From positions 1-13,462 of the forward strand of contig JAISRF010000011.1 in assembly GCA_031273775.1 (NCBI GenBank): a DNA stretch of 13,462 nt, written 5' to 3'. A program made the position numbers and the translations under genes. Under the pieces are notes generated by a model. The model did not search any database. It saw nothing but the letters and a program-made list of their open reading frames with translations, and was not told the DNA's origin. The stretch's first letter is position 1, and each line of letters starts with the position of its first letter. This DNA is from Oscillospiraceae bacterium. Lineage in GTDB: Bacteria; Bacillota; Clostridia; Oscillospirales; Acutalibacteraceae. Below are positions 7,279 to 13,290 of the stretch, piece after piece.

Positions 7279-7983
7279 TTAACTGATGATTGTCCCAATT
7301 TTCTCCCCCATCGCCGCGCGGTAGATATTATCCGGGTCTTGGAGACTGAACACCAGAATCGGAATTTTGTTATCCATGCAAAGCGAAGCTGCGGTTGAAT
7401 CCATCACGCCCAGCCCATCTTTTAATATATCCATATAAGAAAGGGTTTCAAAACGGCAAGCGTCCGGATTAAGCTTGGGGTCGCTGTCATAAACGCCGTC
7501 CACGTTGGTTGCTTTAAAAATCACATCCGCGTCAATTTCCGCCGCGCGAAGAGCCGCCGCGGTGTCTGTGGAAAAAAACGGGTTGCCCGTGCCGCACCCG
7601 AACACCACCAGCCTGCCGTTTTTCAAGTGATTGACCGCGCGGTTGCGGATATAAGGCTCGGCAATTTCCTGCATGGCGATAGCGGTCTGAACCCGGATAT
7701 TAACGCCAAGCTGTTCCAGCGCGTCCGCAAGCGCAAGGGAATTGATTACAGTGGCGAGCATCCCCATATGGTCTGCGCGGGTACGATCCATTTTTCCGCC
7801 GGAACGACCCCGCCAAAAATTGCCCCCCCCCACGACTATACCGATTTCCAGCCCGGCGTCAGCGCATTTTTTCACGCTGGCGCAAATTTCCAACACCCGG
7901 TCAAAATCCAAACCGAAACGCTGTGAGCCGGCCATTGCCTCGCCGCTAAGTTTCAGAAGAATACGTTTATAAGCGCTGGCCAT
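7279..7983 (-). CDS. pyrH: UMP kinase
   Basis: PyrH phosphorylates UMP to UDP in pyrimidine nucleotide synthesis and belongs to the amino-acid kinase fold. The 234-residue protein has KLSGEA at residues 11-16, the glycine loop VVGGGNFWRGR, DHMGMLATVINSLAL, VVFGCGTGNPFFSTDTAAAL, and KATNVDGVYDSDP. The ATG at 7983 has AAGGA about 10 bases upstream. It is the first gene of the minus-strand operon, about 30 bases from the predicted transcription start. The glycine loop is encoded by a run of nine G (7823-7831), a slippage-prone tract in a gene normally essential. rpsB and tsf, which often precede pyrH, are not upstream; a divergent prmA is there instead. Confidence 0.98.
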   Translation of the reverse strand: MASAYKRILLKLSGEAMAGSQRFGLDFDRVLEICASVKKCADAGLEIGIVVGGGNFWRGRSGGKMDRTRADHMGMLATVINSLALADALEQLGVNIRVQTAIAMQEIAEPYIRNRAVNHLKNGRLVVFGCGTGNPFFSTDTAAALRAAEIDADVIFKATNVDGVYDSDPKLNPDACRFETLSYMDILKDGLGVMDSTAASLCMDNKIPILVFSLQDPDNIYRAAMGEKIGTIIS

Positions 7984-8022
7984 GTATCAACCGTCCTTTG
8001 GCATTTAACTATTGATGTGAGT

Positions 8023-8051
8023 ATTTTACTTGATTGCGGCGGCAAAGTCAA
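8023..8051 (-). promoter_or_regulatory. SigA-like promoter of the pyrH-polC operon
   Basis: On the minus strand TTGACT (8051-8046), a 17-base spacer and TAAAAT (8028-8023) match the vegetative promoter at 5 of 6 bases in each box. The pyrH ATG lies about 40 bases downstream of the -10 box. It is the only strong promoter I see for the long operon. Confidence 0.85.
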
Positions 8052-8118
8052 GGTTACACGCATTTATTCACAAAATATTCTCAATCAAGCCCCAACGATG
8101 GTATTATGAACTTTTTGC

Positions 8119-8231
8119 TTGCAATCACCGGTAAGATAGGGTAAACTCATGTAAAATGAAAGGCGTAGACGTGAACCGATGTCTTCGCAAACGACCGCTA
8201 TGGTCATCAGGGCAGACACGCAGGCCTGCCC
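8119..8231 (+). promoter_or_regulatory. candidate weak promoter and leader hairpin of prmA
   Basis: The 200 bases upstream of prmA contain no strong promoter. The best candidate is TTGCAA (8119-8124), 17 bases, TAAACT (8142-8147), with 4 of 6 matches in each box. Near the gene, GGGCAG (8210-8215) and CTGCCC (8226-8231) form a 6-bp stem with a 10-base loop, ending 9 bases before the GAGGG ribosome site. No T run follows. Both assignments are tentative. Confidence 0.3.
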
Positions 8232-8251
8232 ATACGAATTGAGGGTTGTTT

Positions 8252-9172
8252 TTGGACTGGATTGAAATCACCATCAAGATCCCGGTGGAGCGGCTTGAAG
8301 AGACCGCCGCGGTCGCGCAGATGGTGTCGCCCAACGGACTCTATATTGAGGATTATTCCGATTTGGAAACCGGCGCGCGGGAAATCGCGCATATTGATCT
8401 GATTGACAGCGAACTTTTGCAAAAGGATCGCGCATCCGGGCTGATTCACTTTTACACAGCCCCCGGCGAAATCCCCGCGGAAGCCTGTAGCTATTTGGAA
8501 CACCGGTTGAAGGCGGCAGGCATTGCCTACACGCTTTCAACTCTGGGTGTGCGTGACGATGATTGGGCCGATGGGTGGAAAAAGTATTTCAAGCCCGCAA
8601 AAATCGGGGAGCGGCTGCTCATCTGCCCCACGTGGGAACAGGTGGATCGGGAGGGCAGGACGGTTTTAAAAATCGACCCGGGAGCAGCCTTTGGCACAGG
8701 TACACACGCCACCACGCGTCTGTGTTTGAAACTCTTAGAGAAGTATCTGAACCCCGAAGGCCGCTTTTTGGACATCGGCTGCGGAAGCGGTATTCTTTCC
8801 GCGGCGGCCGCGTTGCTTGGCGCGGGACGGGTAGTTGGTGTGGACATTGACCCCGTGGCGGTAAAAACCGCCGACGAAAACATGGCGGTCAATGGCATTC
8901 CAGCGGAAAAGTATGAAATTTTCACCGGAGATTTAATTCAAAAAGTTACGGGGAAATTCTCGCTGATTGCCGCAAACATTGTGGCGGACGTGATCATTGC
9001 GCTAGCGCCGGACATTCCCCGGTTTTTAGAATCGGACGGAGTATTCATTTGCTCCGGGGTGATTGACCGGCGCTCCGGGGATGTGGAGGCGGCGCTTTGC
9101 GCCGCCGGACTCTGCGTGCGTGAAAAAGCAGAGGATCGCGGATTGATCGCGTTTTGCTGTTATACCGCTTAA
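8252..9172 (+). CDS. prmA: ribosomal protein L11 methyltransferase
   Basis: PrmA uses S-adenosylmethionine to methylate ribosomal protein L11. The N-terminal substrate-recognition domain begins DWIEITIKIP. The methyltransferase domain has IDPGAAFGTGTHATT (GTGTH at 148-152), FLDIGCGSGIL (Asp174), the acidic end of strand 2 in VVGVDIDPVAV, IAANIVADVI (Asn242) and FICSGVIDRR, all typical of PrmA. I chose TTG at 8252, six bases after GAGGG (8241-8245). The in-frame TTG at 8246 directly abuts that site and would add only two residues. The protein then has 306 residues, normal for the family. It is divergent from pyrH and convergent with the sortase gene; the dnaJ and rsmE neighbours common elsewhere are absent. 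Confidence 0.95.
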   Translation: MDWIEITIKIPVERLEETAAVAQMVSPNGLYIEDYSDLETGAREIAHIDLIDSELLQKDRASGLIHFYTAPGEIPAEACSYLEHRLKAAGIAYTLSTLGVRDDDWADGWKKYFKPAKIGERLLICPTWEQVDREGRTVLKIDPGAAFGTGTHATTRLCLKLLEKYLNPEGRFLDIGCGSGILSAAAALLGAGRVVGVDIDPVAVKTADENMAVNGIPAEKYEIFTGDLIQKVTGKFSLIAANIVADVIIALAPDIPRFLESDGVFICSGVIDRRSGDVEAALCAAGLCVREKAEDRGLIAFCCYTA

Positions 9173-9212
9173 CCGGCAAAATGTGCCGGAACTTCGCGCA
9201 AATTTGACGCCG

Positions 9213-9962
9213 CTATTTCGCCACAGCCAAAAGCACCATCCGCGCGTCTGTGTAATCATAGGCGCAGGTGGAAAGGGTCACCACATGGCACCCGGGTATA
9301 AAATCCATTTCACGGAAATTAACCGATTTTTGGCGTACGGTTGTGATATATTCATCCAAAGCCTCCCGCGTGCCGCGCTCGCCAAGTCCGTAAATTATCC
9401 GATCTGTTGAGGGAATGACCACATAAGCAAAAATGTCCAGCGTAATGGTGCGGAGCGGCAGATAAATATACCCAACCGTGTTGGTCTCAAAAAAATCCTT
9501 GTCGGCGAACTGTTTGAGCGTTCCAAACATACTTCCGTTTTTCATATGGTGCCCATAAATAATGGTGTTGAATCCCGAAAAATCCGGCTTACAGGCGGCG
9601 TCCATGAACAGCGTGCCCGCTGCGGCGTTCTGCGTGTAAATGTCGCGGTGCAAATAATAATCATTGTCCTGGGTCTGCACAAAGGGGTAATCAATTTTGG
9701 TGTAGGGCACGGTCAGCCAACCCACAATATCCGCGTTCAGGGTTCGCTGAGCGTCCAACACCGACTGGTTTACTACTTCCCTCTCCGCGTCAGGCATGGG
9801 CACCGGCTTATATTCCAGCAGTTTCAAATGAATCACCCGTTCGTTTGAATACACGCTGGAGATTTTCCACAGTTGCCAAGAGGAAATACACAGGGTGGAC
9901 AGCAGAACAACCGCTATGATTAAGCGAAGTTTCGTACCCGCGCGAACGCGTTTTTCGCTCAT
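9213..9962 (-). CDS. srtB: class B sortase
   Basis: Sortases are extracytoplasmic membrane-anchored cysteine transpeptidases that link surface proteins to the cell wall or to each other. This 249-residue protein has a basic N-terminus and one membrane segment at about 13-32, then a class B catalytic domain: LNADIVGWLTVP, IDYPFVQTQDNDYYLHRD, the His motif YGHHMKNGSMFG (His138), and TLSTCAYDY with Cys233 and Arg241 in DARMVL. Long spacing and the YYLHRD and GSMFG segments support class B over A or D. The ATG follows AGGGG. It is 51 bases after the divIVA-like gene, probably co-transcribed. No protein with a sorting signal is in the window, so the substrate is unknown. The srtB symbol denotes class only. 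Confidence 0.92.
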   Translation of the reverse strand: MSEKRVRAGTKLRLIIAVVLLSTLCISSWQLWKISSVYSNERVIHLKLLEYKPVPMPDAEREVVNQSVLDAQRTLNADIVGWLTVPYTKIDYPFVQTQDNDYYLHRDIYTQNAAAGTLFMDAACKPDFSGFNTIIYGHHMKNGSMFGTLKQFADKDFFETNTVGYIYLPLRTITLDIFAYVVIPSTDRIIYGLGERGTREALDEYITTVRQKSVNFREMDFIPGCHVVTLSTCAYDYTDARMVLLAVAK

Positions 9963-10013
9963 CCCAAATCCCCTTCAATCATGTCTTGCGTTATATTGCA
10001 GAGGTCAAATCAG

Positions 10014-10487
10014 CTAGGGTTGATCCGCTTCCGACACAAAGGTTTGTAAGCGGTCGACAAGCGCCGCGAGTTCGGAAATGGCGCGGCTGCGCTCCTCAAA
10101 AATCCGGGTCAATTCGTTTTTGGCAGACGCTTTCAGTTCCTCCGCCTCGCGGTCTGCCTTTTCAACAATCTGCGCGGCTAAAGCTTCTGCGTCAACGAGA
10201 GCGCGGCCAACCATTTCCGGCGTCGGGACAGCGGCTCCCGGAACTTGAACCGGAGTTCCGGGCAAGGAGTCCCGTTCCTGCTTTAACAGTGTAATTTCGT
10301 TGTTCGCGGCAAGCAAAAGACCGTTCAATGTCTTTTTATCATTTTCAATGGCGGCGAGTTTCCCCGTCAACAAAGTATACGCCTCATGCAAGGCGGAATA
10401 CTCGCGGATTAATGTTTCAACGTAAGCATCAACCTGCTGTTGATTATAACCGAGGTTTGCGGCGGCAAATTCTACTTTTTTTTCCAT
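10014..10487 (-). CDS. DivIVA-domain coiled-coil protein
   Basis: DivIVA-family proteins bind curved membrane at septa or poles and recruit division or wall-synthesis partners. The N-terminus carries a DivIVA-like turn, LGYNQQQVDAYVETLIREY, followed by a predicted coiled coil (to about residue 75), a Pro/Gly/Val-rich linker (about 78-92), and a second long charged helix (about 95-150) rich in Glu, Ala and Lys. I chose ATG at 10487, nine bases after AAAGGA, giving 157 residues; an earlier in-frame ATG would start within the leader. At 157 residues it is a short family member. It sits upstream of the sortase gene and has its own promoter and structured leader. Its role in division, polar growth or sortase placement is not shown by sequence. 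GpsB- or SepIVA-like roles are also possible. Confidence 0.8.
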   Translation of the reverse strand: MEKKVEFAAANLGYNQQQVDAYVETLIREYSALHEAYTLLTGKLAAIENDKKTLNGLLLAANNEITLLKQERDSLPGTPVQVPGAAVPTPEMVGRALVDAEALAAQIVEKADREAEELKASAKNELTRIFEERSRAISELAALVDRLQTFVSEADQP

Positions 10488-10515
10488 TTCGATTTTTCCT
10501 TTCAAAGTTGTTCTA

Positions 10516-10586
10516 CAAAAATACAAAACACGGCGCCGAAGCGTTGCTTCCGCACCGTTTTCGTGATGTGCGAAAAGCTACACCAC
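10516..10586 (-). promoter_or_regulatory. attenuator-like leader upstream of the divIVA-sortase pair
   Basis: Between promoter and gene, the transcript can form a 13-bp stem (10558-10546 with 10542-10530; one G-G mismatch, one G-U pair, AAC loop) followed by the T-rich tract GTTTTGTATTTTTG, as in an intrinsic terminator. An upstream segment (10575-10568) can instead pair over 8 bp with 10555-10548, inside the first terminator arm, and would block it. A further stem (10586-10580 with 10569-10563) lies before. No leader peptide or known riboswitch consensus was recognised. The interrupted T tract makes the terminator moderate. Confidence 0.5.
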
Positions 10587-10602
10587 CTCTTAATACAGGC
10601 GC

Positions 10603-10631
10603 ATGATAACACAAAGGATAAAAAATGTCAA
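10603..10631 (-). promoter_or_regulatory. SigA-like promoter of the divIVA-sortase pair
   Basis: On the minus strand TTGACA (10631-10626), a 17-base spacer and TATCAT (10608-10603) give a near-consensus promoter. The predicted leader to the ATG at 10487 is about 110 bases, long enough for the structures described there. Confidence 0.88.
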
Positions 10632-10650
10632 GTGTTTTTTAAAACCAGTG

Positions 10651-10818
10651 TTATTTTACTACTGTTTCCGCTTGATTGCAATGAATCGCGCCCGTCACCT
10701 TGGATTCCAAACCGTCCATGCGGTTCTGATAATCCCGCCGTAAGGCGTTCTCGCAGTCCTTGACCGCCACCGAGGTTCGATTGCTGCCCTTGACGATTTC
10801 CGGCTGAATTTCATCTTT
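10651..10818 (-). pseudogene. unidentified coding-like remnant
   Basis: An open stretch of 55 codons begins right after an in-frame TGA and ends at TAA (10651). It has no start codon with a ribosome site. Its translation (KDEIQPEIVKG..., later NALRRDYQNRMDGLESKV) has the charged, helical character of a real protein C-terminus rather than a random frame. I do not recognise the family. It lies behind the divIVA promoter in an otherwise gene-free stretch (10632-10909), and may be the tail of a gene lost by rearrangement. Chance cannot be excluded. Confidence 0.25.
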
Positions 10819-10909
10819 TCAAAACGGCGCTTTTGCGATGAAGCCACAAACGAAGCCGCTTGGGATGAGGGATTGTGTTTGGTGGAGGTGGAAAGGCCGA
10901 GATTTTAGC

Positions 10910-10938
10910 TTGACAGCGTATGAGTATTTTGATATAAT
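10910..10938 (+). promoter_or_regulatory. full-consensus SigA promoter of the toxin-antitoxin operon
   Basis: TTGACA (10910-10915), 17 bases, TATAAT (10933-10938): both boxes and the spacer are perfect. A GGAGGAG ribosome site and the antitoxin ATG follow within 30 bases. Such strength suits an operon repressed by its own antitoxin complex. I see no clear inverted-repeat operator over it. Confidence 0.92.
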
Positions 10939-10967
10939 TTGCATATACTTAACACGGAGGAGATATT

Positions 10968-11231
10968 ATGCCAGCCATCAGACCGAGCGCAGATTTGCGC
11001 AATAACTACAATGAAATTTCATCTTTTTGCCACGAGTATTCGGAACCTGTGTTCATTACCAAAAACGGAAAGGGCGACCTTGCTGTTTTGAGCATTGAGA
11101 CCTATGAACAACTTTGCGGGAAATTTGAGCTGTTCAAGCTGCTAAACGAAGGCTTGGAAGCGGAAAAGGCGGGACGAGTCCGCCCGTTTAAGGAAGCCTT
11201 AGCCGATATTCGGAAAGGGCTGAGGGCTTGA
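10968..11231 (+). CDS. Phd/YefM-type (RelB-like) antitoxin
   Basis: Antitoxin of a type II toxin-antitoxin pair; such proteins bind and neutralise the toxin with their C-terminus and repress the operon with their N-terminal DNA-binding domain. The 87-residue protein shows the Phd/YefM pattern: PSADLRNNYNEISSFC, EPVFITKNGKGDLAVLSIETYEQL, then a charged helical C-terminus ending in IRKGLRA. Length is normal. The ATG has a very strong GGAGGAG site. Its TGA overlaps the next start by four bases (TTGA), coupling the two genes. With its own promoter and terminator the pair forms a compact cassette in an otherwise decayed region. Confidence 0.9.
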   Translation: MPAIRPSADLRNNYNEISSFCHEYSEPVFITKNGKGDLAVLSIETYEQLCGKFELFKLLNEGLEAEKAGRVRPFKEALADIRKGLRA

Positions 11232-11545
11232 TATATCATACGGTTATCACCGAACCGGCTGAATTGGACATTGCGGCGACTGCGCGGTATATCGACGTTG
11301 ATCTTCAAAACCCAATAGCTGCGGACAATCTTCTTGATGACATTGAAAGTGAAGTTGCTACGCTGGAAACTATGCCGAAAAGAAACCCGCTTGTGCGGCA
11401 TGAATATTTGGCAAGTCTGGGTTTCCGCATTTTACAGATTCACAATTATCTGGCATTTTACATTGTCCACGATGAAAAGCGCTCAGTCACGATTGAGCGG
11501 TTTCTTTACAGCAGGCGGGACTGGGTTCATATTTTGGCAGAGTAG
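11228..11545 (+). CDS. RelE/ParE-family toxin
   Basis: Toxin partner of the preceding antitoxin. RelE members cleave mRNA at the ribosome and ParE members poison gyrase; sequence alone does not decide which this is. The 105-residue protein has the family layout: YHTVITEPAELDIAATARYI at the start (strand then helix), a middle helix with LLDDIESEVATLETMP, then VRHEYLASLGFRILQIHNYLAFYIV and the C-terminal VTIERFLYSRRDWVHIL, very like the HGRRDW ending of the superfamily. The start is TTG at 11228 with AAAGGG eight bases upstream, overlapping the antitoxin stop. A strong terminator begins at the base after its TAG. The frame is intact, so the module is likely functional. Confidence 0.9.
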   Translation: MIYHTVITEPAELDIAATARYIDVDLQNPIAADNLLDDIESEVATLETMPKRNPLVRHEYLASLGFRILQIHNYLAFYIVHDEKRSVTIERFLYSRRDWVHILAE

Positions 11546-11591
11546 AAAAACACACTCGCCGCCCTATTGATTGGTCGGCGAGTGTGTTTTT
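11546..11591 (+). terminator. strong, probably bidirectional intrinsic terminator after the toxin gene
   Basis: A perfect 16-bp stem, AAAAACACACTCGCCG with CGGCGAGTGTGTTTTT, and a 14-base loop follow directly after the toxin stop. A and T runs at the two stem ends allow termination from either side. Confidence 0.93.
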
Positions 11592-11762
11592 GAGCTGAGT
11601 GACTGCGAGCCGGTGTTTAGGGTTGATTTTCGTTTTAGTTTGTTTGGTTTTGCGCTCTGCTTTGTCAAAGATATTTCGATAAAGAAACAGAATGAGTGTT
11701 TCGTTTCAACTCATCCAGGCCGCTAAAACCTTTCCATCTGATTTTCGCATAATTATGCATAG
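11592..11762. other. gap without a recognised gene
   Basis: This stretch separates the toxin terminator from the transposase remnant. A plus-strand frame of about 40 codons is open through it (ends 11731) but has no start or recognisable family. I see no promoter, repeat or terminal inverted repeat that would mark the left end of the insertion sequence. Confidence 0.5.
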
Positions 11763-12422
11763 TCCAGAGCTGGGAACCGGCGTAAGAACGAGGACGGGAG
11801 CACAAAATGCGTGTTCCTTCTTGACGAGGCGATGGGTTCGGAAGGTATCGGGCTGCTGAGTGGCAATCTGGCGGAAATGGTGACCTATGCGTCCTGCAAC
11901 AGTAGATATCGCGAAGCCGCGCGCACGGTGAGCGAGATGACCGGCCAGAGCATCAGCCATCAGGCGGCGTGGAATGTGGTTCAGGATATGGGGAAACAGG
12001 TAGAAGTGCAGGAAGAACAGGCATCGAAACTTGCAGCGTCGTATAAGGGAACGGGGACACTGGAAACCAAACTGTTGTTTGAGGAAGAGTACGGAATACA
12101 CCTTAAACTGCAAGGCAAGTCACGTCAAGAATACGGCGCGAGCCACTAGATGAAACTGGGCATCGCGTATTCCGGCGCAAAAGAGACAGGGACAGAACGG
12201 TATGAACTGTCGGACAAAGTGGCCTGTGCCAATTTTGAGTGCGCTGAAAAATTTCAGAAGCGGATGGAAGGAGCCATTGCCCAGACCTACTCTGTCCCAA
12301 ATTCCACGATGGTGGGGACACCGTCTGGATATTATGTTTCTACAAGGGTTGATTATGCGCCCAGTTTGGAAGCAGCTTATGAGATTTTGGCAAACGTTGA
12401 ATTTGCCAAAGGGGCTTGGTAG
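11763..12422 (+). pseudogene. decayed ISLre2-family (UPF0236) transposase
   Basis: The translation matches the central part of ISLre2-type transposases: FLLDEAMG, then SRYREAARTVSEMTGQSISH followed by QAAWNVVQDMG, then LFEEEYGIHLKLQGKSRQEYG, and after an in-frame TAG (12147-12149) the match goes on in the same frame with KLGIAYSGAKETG, RYELSDKVACANFECAEKFQ and GAIAQTY. Intact family members are roughly 450-500 residues; here the N-terminal ~100 residues and the whole C-terminal half are missing. Likeness ends near 12296, though the frame stays open to 12422. The amber codon plus two truncations make it inactive. It is the only mobile-element relic seen and lies just upstream of the cas1 fragment in the same orientation. 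Confidence 0.85.
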
Positions 12423-12451
12423 TATAGATTTTGAAATAAATTCGTTATTGC

Positions 12452-12500
12452 AGCCCCCGGTAGGATTGATTTTTCATTCCTACCGGGGGCTATTATTTTG
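12452..12500 (+). terminator. intrinsic terminator between the transposase relic and the cas1 fragment
   Basis: A perfect 14-bp stem, AGCCCCCGGTAGGA with TCCTACCGGGGGCT (12452-12465 and 12478-12491), with a 12-base loop and the tail ATTATTTTG. It points in the direction of the relic and would shield the cas1 fragment from read-through. Confidence 0.88.
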
Positions 12501-12541
12501 AAAAAAATTTAAAACTGGACAAACCCCCTTGACAAAACTCT

Positions 12542-12967
12542 TATAACGAAAAGCTGACCGAGAGTGTGTCCGACCTGATGCTGGTGGAAGGACGAGTGCG
12601 CGGCACCTACTACACCTGCCTGAACGATATTTTGCCCTATGACGATTTTCTTTTCACAAAACGCACGCGGCGTCCGCCGGAGGATCCACTTAATTCTCTT
12701 ATCATCTTCGGCAACACAGTGATGTATCGCAGAGTGGCCAAAGAGATTTATAAGTCCAGGTTAGACATTCGGGTTGGATTTTTGCACGCAGCAAATCGCC
12801 GTTATGAAAGCCTGAATCTCGACATCTCTGAAATCTTCCGCCCAGTGATTGTGGAAAAAGTTATTTTTTCGCTCATCAACAAGCATATGATTGCAGAAAA
12901 TTTACACTTCGACACCCTTGAGGACGGCGCGGCGTTTTATCATCGTGGGTATTCAGTTTTAGGTTAG
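12542..12967 (+). pseudogene. cas1: CRISPR-associated Cas1, fragment lacking both ends
   Basis: Cas1 is the integrase of CRISPR adaptation. The frame, open from just after a TGA at 12530, matches the helical catalytic domain of type I-B-like Cas1: YNEKL, LMLVEGRVRGTYY, FTKRTRRPPEDPLNSLIIFG, VAKEIYKS, GFLHAANRRYESLNLDISEI, FRPVIVEKVIFSLINKH. The three metal ligands are kept: counted from an in-frame GTG at 12566 they are Glu60, His74 and Asp86. The N-terminal beta domain (about 100 residues) is gone, as are about 60 residues at the C-terminus; the stop (TAG, 12965) overlaps the end of the opposite toxin gene. Family length is about 330; about 140 remain. There is no ribosome site, cas2, cas4 or array nearby, so it is probably non-functional. 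Confidence 0.9.
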
Positions 12968-13290
12968 TGCGTTGCGAGGAACTCTATCAAGCCGATTTTG
13001 TCATACTCGGAGAGCGTTCCTATCGGGGTTTTGTTTTCAAGACTTTTCTGCGAAACATACCGAGCCTTGACCGTATCGACGTAAGATTGCTTATCAAGCC
13101 CCGCTTCTTTCCAGTTCTTAATCGGATAATAGAGCGAACGAATATACTCGCTTTTCTTCTCGTATTGCGATGTGACATTGTAAATCGCCGCAAGGTCGTC
13201 TTCCAAATCCATGATCAGCACGGGAGGCTCTTTGCCGCCGTTTCCATCGTCGAACACCATATACGCAAGGTAAATATCGAATAGCTTCAT
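12964..13290 (-). CDS. PemK/MazF-like toxin
   Basis: A 108-residue protein with the layout of PemK-like proteins: DIYLAYMVFDDGNGGK, PPVLIMDLEDD, a SEYIRSLYYPIKNWKEAGLD segment, KQSYVDTVKARYVSQKSL, and the ending PIGTLSEYDKIGLIEFL. MazF/PemK proteins are usually RNA endonucleases. Here the usual R-P in the RPVLV strand is P-P, so a residue often used in catalysis is absent and activity should not be assumed. The ATG at 13290 follows GGAGG and shares one base with the TGA of the preceding gene, so the two are coupled. Its 3' end overlaps the cas1 remnant by four bases tail to tail, suggesting that arrival of this cassette cut cas1. Confidence 0.78.
   Translation of the reverse strand: MKLFDIYLAYMVFDDGNGGKEPPVLIMDLEDDLAAIYNVTSQYEKKSEYIRSLYYPIKNWKEAGLDKQSYVDTVKARYVSQKSLENKTPIGTLSEYDKIGLIEFLATH

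Noticed and set aside
9173..9189. Terminator after prmA
   Set aside because: CCGGC and GCCGG form only a 5-bp stem and no T run follows; it is too weak to call.
11706..12113. Minus-strand open frame opposite the transposase relic
   Set aside because: The plus strand carries clear ISLre2 likeness; no start signal or family for the minus frame.
12529..12546. Promoter TTGACA with TATAAC before the cas1 fragment
   Set aside because: The boxes are only seven bases apart, and no -10 box lies at 16-18 bases.
12967..13284. Plus-strand open frame opposite the PemK-like gene
   Set aside because: It mirrors a minus-strand gene that has a ribosome site, coupling and family likeness.
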